Shown one piece after another: positions 24,778 to 36,500 of a DNA stretch of 64,000 nt (position 1 is the stretch's first letter; each line of letters begins with the position of its first letter). Below the pieces are notes generated by a model. It saw only the letters and a program-made list of their open reading frames with translations, made no database searches and was not told the DNA's origin. The stretch is from assembly GCA_022478985.1 (NCBI GenBank), contig JAKSZP010004179.1, positions 62,001 to 126,000 of the forward strand. The letters are read 5' to 3'. A program made the translations under genes and the position numbers. The stretch comes from Massospora cicadina. Taxonomy: Eukaryota > Entomophthoromycota > Entomophthoromycetes > Entomophthorales > Entomophthoraceae.

Positions 24778-25611
24778 TGTGGGATCCGCCAAGGGATGCC
24801 ACAAATAATATTTTAAAATGAGATTTTTACTTTTAATAAAAGTATAAAATAACACTTATTAAATTCTTTTATGTTTTTTATTATTCAGGCAGGGCAAAAC
24901 CAGAAAAGGTCCCTTTGTCAATACTAGCTTTTCCTATTTAAACTAGTTCGAATTTCAAGACCAGGGGTATTCAAGGCAAAAAAATGCAAAGCTCAGTTAT
25001 CTAAATTAGGAATTACAGGCTTTTGGCCTATCAGATCAAAGATAAAAATTTTTGGGGGCAGAACTGACCCATGCGGTAACAGTTTGATGAATTGTATCCA
25101 ATCACCAGCGAGTAAAATCTTTTCATCTTGGTGGTGGTCAGACTCAGATGGTAACAATTGGGTAATTTGGTGGTGGTCAGACTCAGATGGTAATGATTGG
25201 TTAATTTCTACCCTATCATCTTTGAGTAAAATCTTTACACCTCAGTGGCGGTTAGACTTGGATGATAATGATTGGTTAACTCACACCCAATCATTGACAG
25301 GCAAAATCTTCTTGCCTTGTGGAGGTTCCAATCCGTGCACTTTTATACTCCTCGAATTTGACTGAGGAGTCAGAGTATTCCTATTATTAATTATTGCCTT
25401 TTTAAGCCAATTCTTATAATAGATCGTATTTTTCCGGTTGTTAGGATTCCACTGAGAATCCACTAAGGTCTTTTTATTTTGGGTACTCATATCATTGATA
25501 TCCACAAGATTATTTAAAAATTGGGCAGGTGATGGGCCAATCACAAGAGCAGAATCAGGAACACTAATACCTCCAACATTCTTTTCCTTAGATCAAAAAG
25601 AATGTCTGACA
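24778..25611. mobile_element. F1: solo LTR in B integrase
   Basis: This 834-bp segment starts TGTGGGATCC and ends AATGTCTGACA, and is flanked by a perfect 5-bp duplication, CCATC, at 24773-24777 and 25612-25616. The integrase reading of B continues on both sides. No internal retroelement genes are present, which is the signature of LTR-LTR recombination. It is homologous to F2 (31237-31502 plus 45096-45535). The orientation of its parent element is unknown. Confidence 0.88.
25128..25205 (+). repeat. Tandem 39-bp repeat in F1
   Basis: Two adjacent units (25128-25166 and 25167-25205) share GGTGGTGGTCAGACTCAG and differ at a few bases. A third, diverged unit lies near 25240-25280. A longer-period motif AGTAAAATCTTT recurs at about 25111 and 25225. 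Confidence 0.8.
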
Positions 25612-25616
25612 CCATC

Positions 25617-26098
25617 TAAATGGAGCACATTCCTAAGCTCAGCCATGTTTACCTGAAACATATTCTACCACTCCACCACTAAGATGTTACCTTTCCAGGT
25701 TTTATATGGAAGACATATGGCCTTCCAACGCTGCTATAAATTTTAAGAAGACATCGATGAGAAAAATTATCCCTTATTATTTGAGAAGCTTACAGGTACA
25801 CTAAATAAGTTGCAAGCACAAGCCTTTTATAATATTTTTGCTGTTGAAAAGGCCCAGAATGAGAAGGACATGAAAAAGTTCTATGAGTTTAATATATTTA
25901 AAGTTAGTGATGAAGTCCTATTCTGTAATACACATATATTGGGCTGATATCACATGTTAAATTGATTTGGGTAGGCCCATTTGTGATTTTCAAGAAAACT
26001 TCAAAGTTTATTTTTACAATCAAAGAAGTCAAGACAAGCCATACCATTAACTGCGTCCATACAAAAAAATTATAAATATTTAACAAAATGGGCTGATT
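25617..26098 (+). pseudogene. B integrase, part 2 and C-terminus
   Basis: The reading continues with PFQVLYGRHMAF (about 25695), NKLQAQAFY (about 25805) and FKVSDEVLFCNTH (about 25895), and ends near TKWAD (about 26080). It aligns with Gyp1 (PFQLLYGCHL) and with D's integrase tail (NDKVLF). Confidence 0.72.
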
Positions 26099-26282
26099 AA
26101 AAAAATACAAATTTGTTTTAAGAAAGGTATTTAGATTAAGGAAAATATATTAGTATTAAAAAAGAAATGAAAATGAATAAAAAATGAAAACTATATATAT
26201 TTTTGATAAAAAATTTATATAAAGTTTTACAATATATATTAATTATCAAGAAGATATTTATTTAATAAAGATTTTATTTTTC

Positions 26283-26297
26283 TGCTTTGAGGGGGAG
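26283..26297 (+). other. B polypurine-like tract
   Basis: GCTTTGAGGGGGAGA lies downstream of B's pol, like D's AGAGGGGGACA. The matching 3' LTR, however, begins only at about 27434. A second purine run (GGGGAAAAA) lies at about 27423-27433. Confidence 0.5.
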
Positions 26298-27433
26298 ATG
26301 ACTCAGGCCCTATTTCTTACTCCTTGTGCATCAGTTTGGTCCAATCCAAAGGATGAGATCAAAAACAAATAAGTGGTGACAGAGTCAGCGCCATGTGCTG
26401 GTAGTTGCTGATTCCCATTGAAAAATGGTCAGTGGAGGCACAAAACCTTTGCTGGTGGTCCAATGAGACCATAATTGGGAGAAAAGCACGCACATAAAAG
26501 GAGACAGTCTTTCAGAAAAAGTTTGGTACTAATAGATCTTGGGGTTGATAACCAATCTCAATAAACCTTGAATCTTCACCACTCAACAGGTGTGGAACGA
26601 GTAGCAATCAGCCTGAAGGAATTCTCTATGAAAAGATTCTCATAAGGTGGTTGATCAGGGCCATTTTAGGGAGATAGTTAGTTATATTGTTGTACAACGC
26701 TTCAAAAGCCACATTAATGGCCAAGAAAAAAATGAATATTATGCACATCATTGATAATCAACACAAGTGATGAGGAAAAATCAGTATGAATCCCAAGTGT
26801 CATGGACCAGGAATTAAAAAACTCCTTCAAAAAGCATTTGCATGAATGATATTTTGGGGTAAAGAGAGCATCTTAAGCCATTAAGAGGCAAATAGGGTTA
26901 AAAAGTTGATCATAATTAGCCCTCATTTGCTTGAGAGTATAACTTCTTGTGGAAAAATTGAGGAGCCCAAAGTTGCAAATATGTCTGAGGCATTGGATAA
27001 TGATTAAAAATGAAGATAGCCTCTGCCAGGAGGTCTCCATCCCAAAAAAGGGATGACAGTGAAAAATCTGCATCCCCAGGATTGAAAATGTGCCAAAAGC
27101 ATCTTTTTGAGGATTAACTGAGAAGTGCAAATGAATCTCTAACTCAAAGGTCCTTGGGTAATCTCTGAGAATGAAACAATTTCTTCCTCAAAATTAGTAT
27201 CTGTCCAAGTAGATGTAACAACTGTCCACATTAGGATAAACTGACTCTGTTCTGAATTTTAGATAGAGCCTAGAACGTCCACATATGCATTGTCTATCCA
27301 TTATGGTGAATTTCGCATTTCTAAGATCAAGTCTTATGACACAAGAGTGTTATGATAGGACGAACTATTAGCAAACATTAAATAGAAACTTTGGATCTCA
27401 AGATTTATATTTCAGTAAAGTGGGGAAAAAGTT
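26298..27433. other. Unexplained 1.1-kb insert before B 3' LTR
   Basis: It starts TGACTCAGG right after a polypurine-like tract and includes AATAAA near 26570 and ATAAAAGG near 26495, features that would suit an LTR. It does not match B's 5' LTR or any other repeat I identified here. The minus-strand ORF at 26873-27130 has no recognised motif. Confidence 0.4.
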
Positions 27434-28497
27434 AGATTTTGATAATAGAGCAAAGTTAGTACTCAGAGAAAACCCATAAATGCCAATAGATGACTTCCAT
27501 TGATAGATCCCTTAATCTTTCCCAATTCATCAGGATAATCTGTTAAATTTATTCAACTCAAAATAGCCTTAAGTGCGCCTAAATTTACCAATTATCATAG
27601 CTAATAATAGGTATGACATGTATAATATGGCCAATGATGGGACCCATTTGGGTGATTCAGGCGGGTTTCACAGCATATACTTGATTGCACTTACATACTT
27701 AATGCAACTACGATTATTGTATAATGGATTTTTGTATGTTATTCATTGTAATCAGCATGATAGCACCTGCACATGGACAGCCCAATTAAGGACTACCTAG
27801 TGCTATACAGTGACTTGCTGAAATCCAATTAAGGGTTTCATCGCTGATTAATTCTATATTGTCTTTTCCTCTAATTATTGTATATTTTCTCAGCAGTAAT
27901 ATTATGTATTATTATTATTGTAAAGCAAATATACACCGCTGCGGTGTAAAATCACAATTAAAAATCCTCTTACTTGTTAGAATATAAGTGCCTTCAATTG
28001 GGCTAAAACAATTGTAATTCTGCTAATTTAAGGGCCAAATTAACTTGGGAATTATAATAACCTTCCCATAATCCTTAGAGGATTAAAATGGTTTTAATCA
28101 ACTCAACTAGTAGATGAGTATGGCAATTTGAAGCCATAGATATATATGACTGGTGCTTGTTTACTAAAAACATCCTTTTATGCCAGTTTCAATAATTTTT
28201 TTCAGCTTATATTATAAAGTCTTTGTTTAGTTCTATCTTCATGTTAAGTGTGTATATGAGCGTTTAGGGGAGCTTGTCCTTATTACATGAATCAGGAGAG
28301 TTCCTGATTATAGAGGGAAAAGTACCCAGAAGGTTTAAAAGAGTCATTTATTGCTGTTTAGGACTTTAGAGCTTCAGAAAGATTAGGAAATACCATAAGA
28401 CACTTGTCAAAAATTGAGGAAAAAGGTTGATAAACTTCCCAAATATCAAAGTAGGAATTTCTTTAATAGATGGGTAGATGCTCAATCTTAACTCTGA
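27434..28497 (+). repeat. B 3' LTR
   Basis: It aligns with 12839-13911, for example the AGCTAATAATAG block at about 27600, ATGGACAGCC near 27775 and GGGGAGCTTGTC near 28268. The left edge is estimated from alignment with D's LTR start. The right edge coincides with the return of A's integrase reading. Confidence 0.75.
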
Positions 28498-28502
28498 TAC
28501 CA

Positions 28503-28890
28503 GGGTGTCCTAACAGAGAGTAGTCATGATGCAACTTCATGTTCTCAGTTTGGAGCTTGAGCATTGGGACCCATAGGCGGACTTAGTCATTGAAAGGCTT
28601 CACTCTTACTGTGTTTCTTGTGGCTATCGCTGGTATCCCCTTTCGTGATCTTCCTTCTAACCTTGTCTCCGATTTTGGAACTTTGTTGGGCTATCCAAAC
28701 ACTCTATATTATGTTGGAAAGTTTTTCCTGTATTGCATCAAACACCTGATGAGGGTTCATGGTAGCCATGTTAACGCGTTAATCCCAACTTTTTGCTTAG
28801 AAAATTTTTGAGCCCCTACTAAGTAGTTCTGGCAGTAAGTTGCTCTCCTTGGGATTGTATTATATCTTGAAATTGTACCGTGAAATCTAT
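28503..28890 (-). pseudogene. A integrase N-terminal part
   Basis: On the minus strand, a frame reads MKLHHDYSLLGHPG, the His-containing start of the gypsy integrase zinc domain, and then stops at B's edge. The continuing RNFYWPG-like sequence is found at about 12800. The segment between RNase H and this point is decayed. Confidence 0.75.
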
Positions 28891-30060
28891 AGGTGCTAGT
28901 GGGCTTGTCTCTTAATTATCTTTTGGGGGAACTTGTGTAACTCTTGAGCCATGTTGTTGGTCCTTGTTATAAACTGGTGATGCGCGTACAACAGAATATT
29001 TTGCCATCCATCTAGGACAGAGAAAATTGCCAAGAGCTCCTTGTCATATATTGGGTTGTCTTAATTCAGTGTAAGCATCTTCTTTCTGAAATAGCATAGT
29101 GGTTGCTCCAAACCATCCTCCCCTGTCTGCATAAGGACCATCCTGTTGGTAAAGTTGGAGGCGTCCATCTCCACAATGAATGGCCATTCAGCTTCAGGGT
29201 GCCCTAGAACTGGCACTGTGAGAAGGGCGTTCTTGTTGGCCTGGAACGCCATCTCTTCATCCTCTCCCCCATCAGAAAAGGACTTGCCCAGTCATCCAGG
29301 TAAGAGGGGCAGCTATCTCTGATAAGTCTTTGGTATTTTCTCAGGAGATTCATCATCTTAGTAAACTGCGCTCCAATCTTGTCAATTGGCGCAAATCACT
29401 TCTTCACCACTTTCATCTTTTTCTGGGAGAATATCCATTACCTTTTTTTAAATACCACGTTGCCTAGGAAGTATACAGAGCCCTTGGAGAAATATATTTT
29501 GAGAGCTTGGATGGAGGTTTGCTTTATACAGTGACTTGTGTACCTTCCTAACGTCCTCTGTGTGGGTCTCTCAGGAATTGGAGAATAACAATGATGTTGT
29601 CCATGTACGCAACACAGCATTGCCTAATAAAGTCACATAACGCATGGTTGATAATTCGTTAAGAACGTAGATAGATTCTTAAGTCAAAACAGATTAAAAA
29701 AGTAATAGTACGCACCCAGTTGACACATAAAAGCCTTGTATTGCTGGTGTTTCAGTACAACAAGTAATTGGTTGAAGGCGTCCACCAGGTCTAACTTTGA
29801 GAACAATTGGCTTCTCAAAAACACCTGAGAGATGCTTGCCCTCAGCGGTTTAAATACAGAACTATTTAATTTATGTCATTAGTCAGCGGTAATCTGTAAA
29901 TGGGTGGGGCTCACCGTTGGCTTTGGAAACCAGGTTATGGGGGATAACACTTAGGATTTCAAGTCATGATCAGCCCTTGTTCCAGCATGTCTTTCACGTG
30001 CTTGTCTAATACTTCCTTCGCCCTGGGGTTCAGAGGGTATACTGGGCACCTTTAAGAAGC
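28891..30060 (-). pseudogene. A reverse transcriptase and RNase H
   Basis: In minus-strand order: EVLDKHVKDMLEQGLI (about 30017), the catalytic box YMDN at about 29606-29592 (Asp lost, as in Gyp1), then RNase H with FQANKNALLTVPVLGHPE and FIVEMDASN (29252-29061), followed by LLAIF-like and late RNase H segments. Stops and frameshifts are common. The RNase H reads unlike Gyp1's, supporting a separate gypsy lineage. Confidence 0.82.
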
Positions 30061-31236
30061 TCAGCATCCCCTTTGAACTTGAATGTTATTATGAAGGGGC
30101 CATGGGTAGCGCAGGTGGCGGCGCTATCTCTCAAGAATTGATGTCTATATCTTCTGAATTCTTCTGACACACTTTACATCTTCATTGCTGGGTGCAAGGT
30201 GTTCACGCTGAGCCTGCTTCAATCTAAGGTTAAAAATTCTAACTTCACAGGCTCCAGGTCATTTAAGTGGAGTGTCACCCAGCCCTCCTCCAAATCATAG
30301 TTCAGGGGTTAATTGTTCCACCACCTCATGCCTAAACTGAATGGTTGTGGAAGGTTCTGGATGGTTCTGAAAATCTCACAGAAATGGTGGGGTCCCTGTT
30401 ATAAATTTTATTATTGGCTCAATCTATCACCTTTTTGGTGATTTGGTGGTGTCTGGGAGAGTTATGATACCCTTTTACCCTATTTTTGCCTACAGGTTTG
30501 CAGCTAACGCACAGTCCAAACATTTCACTTTGGCCTCCATGTTAATCATCACCCACAGCTTCTCAGTTGCGAACCTTTTCCCTCTTTCTAATGCTTTAGA
30601 GAGAATGGTATAAACAGATAGGAAGAAACCTTTCACCATTTTAGAGAAGAGATTTTTGTGGTGGTCAGGCAGCGATTGTACGCAGGGGCATCCAAGCCAC
30701 TGGAGGTTGCCTGTACAAGGGCCGCAGTACACAAAGCTGAATTGCTTGTGGCTCCATGCTACTGTTGTACACACGGTTGGCAAAAGCTCCACCTCTGCAT
30801 GTCATCCGTGGAATCTTCTATGGGTCCCAGAAGCATGACTTTTGGCGAAGGCCAGGGCTAACTCAGCTTTATGCAAGTGGCGACTTAGACTTCCTCTAAT
30901 ATCGCCCCCAGGCGGGTCAACCCATAGCAGTGAGAATGGTCAGATGTAGTTTCTGTTATAATATCCATGAGGGCTGAGAAAGGGGTCACATTTGCGGCTT
31001 TTCTAGAGGCTGGAACACCTGAGCATATTCCTTGGCTGCCATTCTTCCTTGGTTGAGGGCCAAGAGCACTGAATAGCTGGCATCTTGCAAATCATTTGGG
31101 GTGGTGGCTTTTTCTTAACAGTCGAAATCATTCTTCCAGAGAAATCATAAGAGACAGCTGAGTTTCTAGGAGGTTGCTGAGCTAAACTGACAGGTCCTTT
31201 GAGTTGGATTTTTGAATGTAAGAGATGCTCGCTTAG
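30061..31236 (-). pseudogene. A gag/protease region, strongly decayed
   Basis: The minus strand of 31236-30490 gives fragments such as SVLLALNQGRMAAKEYAQ, which resembles a Gag matrix or capsid helix, and a 100-codon open stretch (30792-30490) with no clear motif. I do not see a certain protease DSG or a CCHC knuckle. The assignment rests mainly on position upstream of RT. Confidence 0.4.
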
Positions 31237-31502
31237 TGCTTATTCCCCTAAAATACAACAATGGGGTTTGATACCACAAAAAATAAAGTACTTAAACTTA
31301 AAACTTTTAAGATATGGGTATATAAAGTTTATTAGGCGCTTCGCAGGGGTAAAAAAGAGTATGTACTTAATAAATCAATAAAGGTATTTAAACGTCAAAG
31401 CTTGCCATTTGTAGGGCTTGGGAATTACTGAATTTAGTAATATGCAATTTTAGCCTATTGAGGCTTAACAAACTCACATCTTTGGGACTTAATGATGGGT
31501 GG
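31237..31502. repeat. F2 solo LTR, left part
   Basis: This is the left end of a second F-type LTR, beginning TGCTTATTCC. Blocks such as ATACCACAAAAAATAAA and CAAAGCTT align with F1 24778-25060. The remainder is at 45096-45535, beyond D. The flanks CTTAG (31232-31236) and CTTTG (45536-45540) are a 5-bp duplication with one mismatch. Confidence 0.65.
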
Positions 31503-32025
31503 TGTCAAAATCTGAGGATCGCTCGCTTAAGAATTAATATCCTGCATGTCTATTTGGGCTGAAGTTCTGATGGTTGATCCTCTATAGTGCCTATAGTTTA
31601 CGGGATTTGGATCATTTACCAACTCACTAGTCCTATTAAATTTGCCTCGAATTTCTGGCTTATTTCAGGTGTAATTTTTACTTTGGGTTTAATAACTTCT
31701 TCTGTGGCTGGCTTCAGTACAAACTGGGAATTTAATTTATCCAGTTTGTTGACATTTCTCCAAGGTTGAGATTTGGGATAAAAAACCAGGAAAAGGATAA
31801 AATAAATATTAATTTTATTAGAAGCTATTTATTTGATAATGGTCATTAAGCCAGGCGCTGGTATTTATACCTCTAGGGCATCTCCTGGCCACATTCCAGC
31901 ACAATGATTCAACAGCTATTTTTGCCACTCAGCTCTGCCTACAATTGAAACCTTTTCTTAGGTTCATTGGTGGCAAAATACTCTCAAAATTGGGAGGATT
32001 TCTGGTACAAAAATTGCGATAAAAG
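31503..32025 (-). repeat. D 3' LTR, distal part (before LINE2)
   Basis: It matches 44020-44540 closely, with short indels. TATAAATA on the minus strand (31869-31862) fits an LTR promoter and is also present in the other LTR at 44388-44381. Confidence 0.9.
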
Positions 32026-32118
32026 ACTTTTCTTTCTCGTTGCAAACACTTTTGCAACCTATTCAATTCAAGACTGAATCTAGTTTGATAATCTTACAGA
32101 GGAGATTAGTCTGCGCCC

Positions 32119-33563
32119 ATGTCAGGGAGCAGTTGGGCAAGCAAGGTAAGAGGAGCAGGTGGAAGGCCCGCGGCCTTCAACGTTCAAAAACGCCCTGGAG
32201 AATCTGGCAGAATTGATAAAAATACTACTATGAAACTGGCGGTCACTATTTCCCCGGAGATACTTGCATGGCAAGCACAATGCAACCAGTACATCAACAC
32301 GCCACATTCCAAGCCACTTTTGTCGGTGGAATTCAGAGTCCGCGTATTTCTGGACATCCAAAAAATGGCCTTATGGGAAAATTTAGTGAAGATGTACACA
32401 TAATTTTCCTGACCGCGGTGTATGTTGCACCTCTCTCCATGTCACATGGTTGGCTGGACCTAGGTTTCGAAAGCAAAACAGCAGCAGATAAGGCTGCAGC
32501 GGTGCGCGTAGTGGTTGACCTCCCTGAAGGGCAATGGGTCATCAAAACTAAACGCACCAGATGGACAAAATAGAACCAAATTTCTCCTCACGTTCAACTT
32601 CTTGCCTACTACGGTAAAACGTGACAATTTGGAACAACACCTGAAAGATGGTCTCGCCATATATGGTGAAATACAATCAGTCAAAATGCAACGCTTCACG
32701 CTGATGCCACACCTGTGCACCGGCAAAGCCATTGCAGTGCTGACCCCAACTGAGGAGATCGTGAAGGACCTAACCCAGATCCTGCACTCCACTTTTATTG
32801 ATATTGCAGGGCATACCACCCACCCATTCCAGGTGACCGTGGACAGCACGCCCCCCATTTGCACCCACTGTGACACGTTCAGCCATAAAGCACATGCATG
32901 CCCCATCAAGGAGGGTGTCACATTCCAAGAGCACCCCTCGGCAGCCATGGCCAGTGGAGAGGCGCACTACAAACCAACTGCAAGCACCAAGGAGGCCTTC
33001 CCGTGGGGAGCACAAGGCTGCTACCTATTGGTAAAGCCTATCTCCCCACAAGAGTGTAAGAAGGCCAAGCAGGCCCATAGGGCCACGGCCAAAGAAGCGG
33101 CCAAAGCCACCACTGCTATCCCACATTTACAACTCGAGGAGGACATGGAGACCTTCGCGGTGGAAGCAAGATGGGAATCTATCAACCAATCAGATTGGGA
33201 AGCCCATGCCGAGTGGGCCACTCAATTTGAGGATCTGATGGGATATTTGATCTCACCCAATCGTTGCACCCAAGCTCCAGTCAAAACTGACTTGGGACCC
33301 ATCCCAACTGAAAATTTTTTTTTGACCTGCTCAACGGTGCACCAAACTCACCCGCACTGCAAAAAATTCGTCTGACATCAGAAAAACAAAAAGCGAAGGC
33401 TAAAGCCAACGTGACTCTTTCTGCAAAAATCAACAAAAACTCTGATAGTGTTGCTGCTGACACCCGCACTTCTGTGAAGGCCCGCGGGGAGCTAGAAGAG
33501 GATGGTGGGCCTGGGTGCCCACCCCTCGCACCTAAGGTGCGATGGGGGAAACCTTTACCATAG
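32119..33563 (+). pseudogene. LINE2 ORF1, RNA-binding protein with CCHC knuckle
   Basis: The start MSGSSWASKVRG is shared by LINE3 and LINE4. RRM-like segments follow (LEQHLKDGLAIYGEIQSVKM, about 32630-32690). The CCHC knuckle CTHCDTFSHKAHAC is at 32860-32901, followed by an Ala/Lys-rich stretch and a basic tail ending APKVRWGKPLP at the stop 33561-33563. The frame changes near 32300 and 32515 and stops near 33375, so at least three lesions break it. The 286-codon part at 32515-33375 is intact. It would bind LINE RNA. Confidence 0.88.
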
Positions 33564-36500
33564 GGACGTTGAATATCACCGGACTCAAGGCCTCCCCATC
33601 CCAGGCTAGGAAACTGAGTTTTTTACAACACAATTTACCCGTGGATTTCCTGGCCATCCAGGAGTTCCAATGTACACGAGGTTCTGAGGAAGCTTGGAAA
33701 ACAATGCTCCTCCCATCCCTATCCTTTTGGTTGATCTACTGTGCGGTGCAAATTCAGAAAAATAATTTTTTCAAATTTTTATCCTCTGAAACATTCCTAA
33801 ATGGCCGAGTGCTTGTTGTCACCTTCTCGTGGGCTGACGTAGCACACGCAATCATCAACATCTATGCCCCAAATGGTGCATGCAAGCGTCAAAAATTTTT
33901 CTTGTTGGTCAAATCCCTCCCGCTAACCCAGACTCCTTCATAGTTGGCGACATGAACTGTTGGCTAAACACACCAATGGACCAGTTGCCTTCCTCACCCC
34001 ACGCCCCCCAGGGTCACGTAGAACTACACGTTCTAAAGGCCACCCTCAGGTTATTGGATGCACTGCTGCGTCATGCCCACTGCTCGAAAACATGACATGG
34101 CCCCACATCCACAATGGCCTTTTAAGGTCCATGACCTGCATCAACATTATTCTAACGCTGGCAAAATTCCAACCCCACATCTCCCACTTCAAGACAACTA
34201 AATTAGAATTCTCTGACCATCAACTGGTCTCGCTAACCTACCACCTACCTGTCACAGCTGCTAAGGCCCCACATTGGTACAAAATCCGCCCCCCGAGCTC
34301 AGGTCACCAGGATTTTCCACATGGGTAGAAGAGGCAACTATGGCAAAAAAGTTTGTTGCACCATTTTGCGCGGACCCCATTTCCACATGGGCAACTTTCA
34401 AAGAGGACACCATCCGCCACTCTCGCCATCTCTCCTCAGGACGCTCACGAGCCACATCAGTGGTTACCTTGCACGCTCTGGCAGAATTGGCACACTTGGA
34501 GTCCAACATCCCAGTTACAGGATACAGCTCTGCATGGGGATGGAAGTGGGCGGAGGCAGCTGCCCACCTCAATGCACTCGAAAGATAACACAAACATTGG
34601 GTTTGTGTTCAGTACAGGGCCACACACATCACAAAAGGCGACAAGTGCACCGCACATTTCTATAAAAAATTTTTGCACCACGCCAGAGCGTGGCTTACAC
34701 ACAGGTGCGAAGATTAGATAATTCCATTGTGGATACACTCCAAAGTGGCAATCTAAACGCAACAGTATTACTCCAAGTTGTACCGCTCCAACCCAATTCA
34801 GCTGGCCGAAGTGGCAGAATTTCTTGACCAAAACCCACATCCACTCCATTTTCTGATACCCGGAATAATGAATTTAATTATTCCAAATGAATTATGGACA
34901 GTCATTTGCGGTGCACCAAACCAAAATGCCCAGGCCCAGATGGCATTCCATATGAGTTCTACAAAAAATATTTCAAATAAATATCCCCATAGCTGCTCGC
35001 CTCACTTAACCAAAGCCTGATTGGAAATGCGCCTCCTACCAGGAGGACATGAGGCCTTCACTGTCACAATCTTCAAGAAAGGGGATAAGCTAGACTTAGC
35101 CAACTGGCGCCCCATTTCTCTAACAAACACAGACACCAAAATTTTAACAAAAATCATAGCTAACCGTTTAAGGACTGTAGCATCTTCCACCATCTCCCCA
35201 GAACAATTCGGTTTCACCCCAGAAGGTTGATTTGGGATAACGTGCGCTCTGTGGCTAATGTATTCAGTCCACAGCCTCTGGGGCGCTTATATTCTTGGAC
35301 CAACAAAAGGCCTATGATAGAGTAAACTGGGAATACCTCAGGACCTGCATCCATCAATTCCGCCTACCCCCTCGCTTCATCAACTGGGTAATGCTGCTCA
35401 CAGAATCTGCAACAATGGCAGTGCGTGGCCCTGGCTTCCTAACGGAAGTAGTCCGCCCTCAAAGAGGCTTGCGACAAGGGGACCCCCTCAGCCCACTCTT
35501 ATACAACTTCAGCCTTGACCCACTACTGCGAAATGTGAATGCCCAACTCACTGGGGTCCACGTGCCAGGCCAAGCCCCAGTCAAGATAATGGCGTTCACA
35601 GATGATTGTGTGGTGGGGGTGTCTAATAATCAAGATGCACGCGCGCTTGAAGCTCTCATCCAGGAGTATTCCCGGGTAAGCAACGCGGCACTGAACGCTT
35701 CCAAAACCGAAATCATCCTCCTTGGTCAGTTTCAGAACTGCTGGACCCCAGCAATTAGTTCCTAACCCGGCCCATCTGCTCGCCCACGTCCTCGCCCTAC
35801 TAATTCAAAACACACCGCCCCACTGGTGCTCTCCTTCGTGCCACGTCCTACCATAGGACCAGTACGCCATCTGGGCGTGTGGATGGAGGCAGGCGGATAC
35901 GCATCAGCAGTAATGGAGTGCCATATTCTGGATAATGTGATGAAACGAATCGCCTCTCTCAGAGCCCACCCTACTTCCCTTACTGGCAGGATTGTTTTAG
36001 CCAACTCCATGCTCCTCTCCAAAGTCTGGTTTGGAGCCCACGCCATCCCCTTCTCCCCAAGCTTCTACAAATCCTTGTACGCCTTGCTGCAAGGATGGCT
36101 TTGGTCAGGCCGCCTTCCACGAGTGCGGCTAGAGGTCATGTTTGGCCCCCAACATCATGGTGGCATGGGCCTGCTTGACTTCAAAGCCCATGCCGCCAAG
36201 ATCCTGGGTACCTGGATTGCGGCCGTCACCACCCCTACACTCCCCTCCCAACACTGGTCCCACGCAGCCCACTCCAACTTTTCCTGCGCCTTGGGCCTCA
36301 ACAATCCATTAAACCACCACTCCCTGATGAGATACCTCGCTTCACATACATCGGCCACAGGTCCTCACGGGACTAAAACCCACTACAAACGAACCCTCCT
36401 CTCCATGCGGAGCGCTGAGTGGAGAATTCGTATTAGTGGACATACAACCCAAAGAGGCCGCCCCTCTCCTCAGTTCACACAAGAGGTACAGGGGCTACCC

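Larger units (their letters stand above)
12839..28497 (+). mobile_element. B: old gypsy element, same family as D, inserted in A
   Basis: LTRs at 12839-13911 and about 27434-28497 match each other and resemble D's LTR, for example the blocks TAGCACTTAYACATG and CGTCCCAATTA. The internal order is gag, protease, RT, RNase H, integrase, all heavily mutated. It is inserted in A's integrase just after the GHPG codons. I cannot see a clean target duplication (CCAAT on the left, TACCA on the right), as expected for an old insertion. It carries LINE1 and the solo LTR F1. Confidence 0.85.

Noticed and set aside
25128..25205. CRISPR-like repeat array
   Set aside because: The units are directly adjacent without spacers, only two to three in number, inside an LTR of a eukaryotic element.
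12834..28502. Target-site duplication for B
   Set aside because: CCAAT on the left and TACCA on the right do not match well enough to claim one.
33542..33563. Classical -1 slippery heptamer at the LINE ORF1/ORF2 overlap
   Set aside because: The zero-frame codons here do not fit X XXY YYZ in all copies, whereas the ATG is present in every copy.
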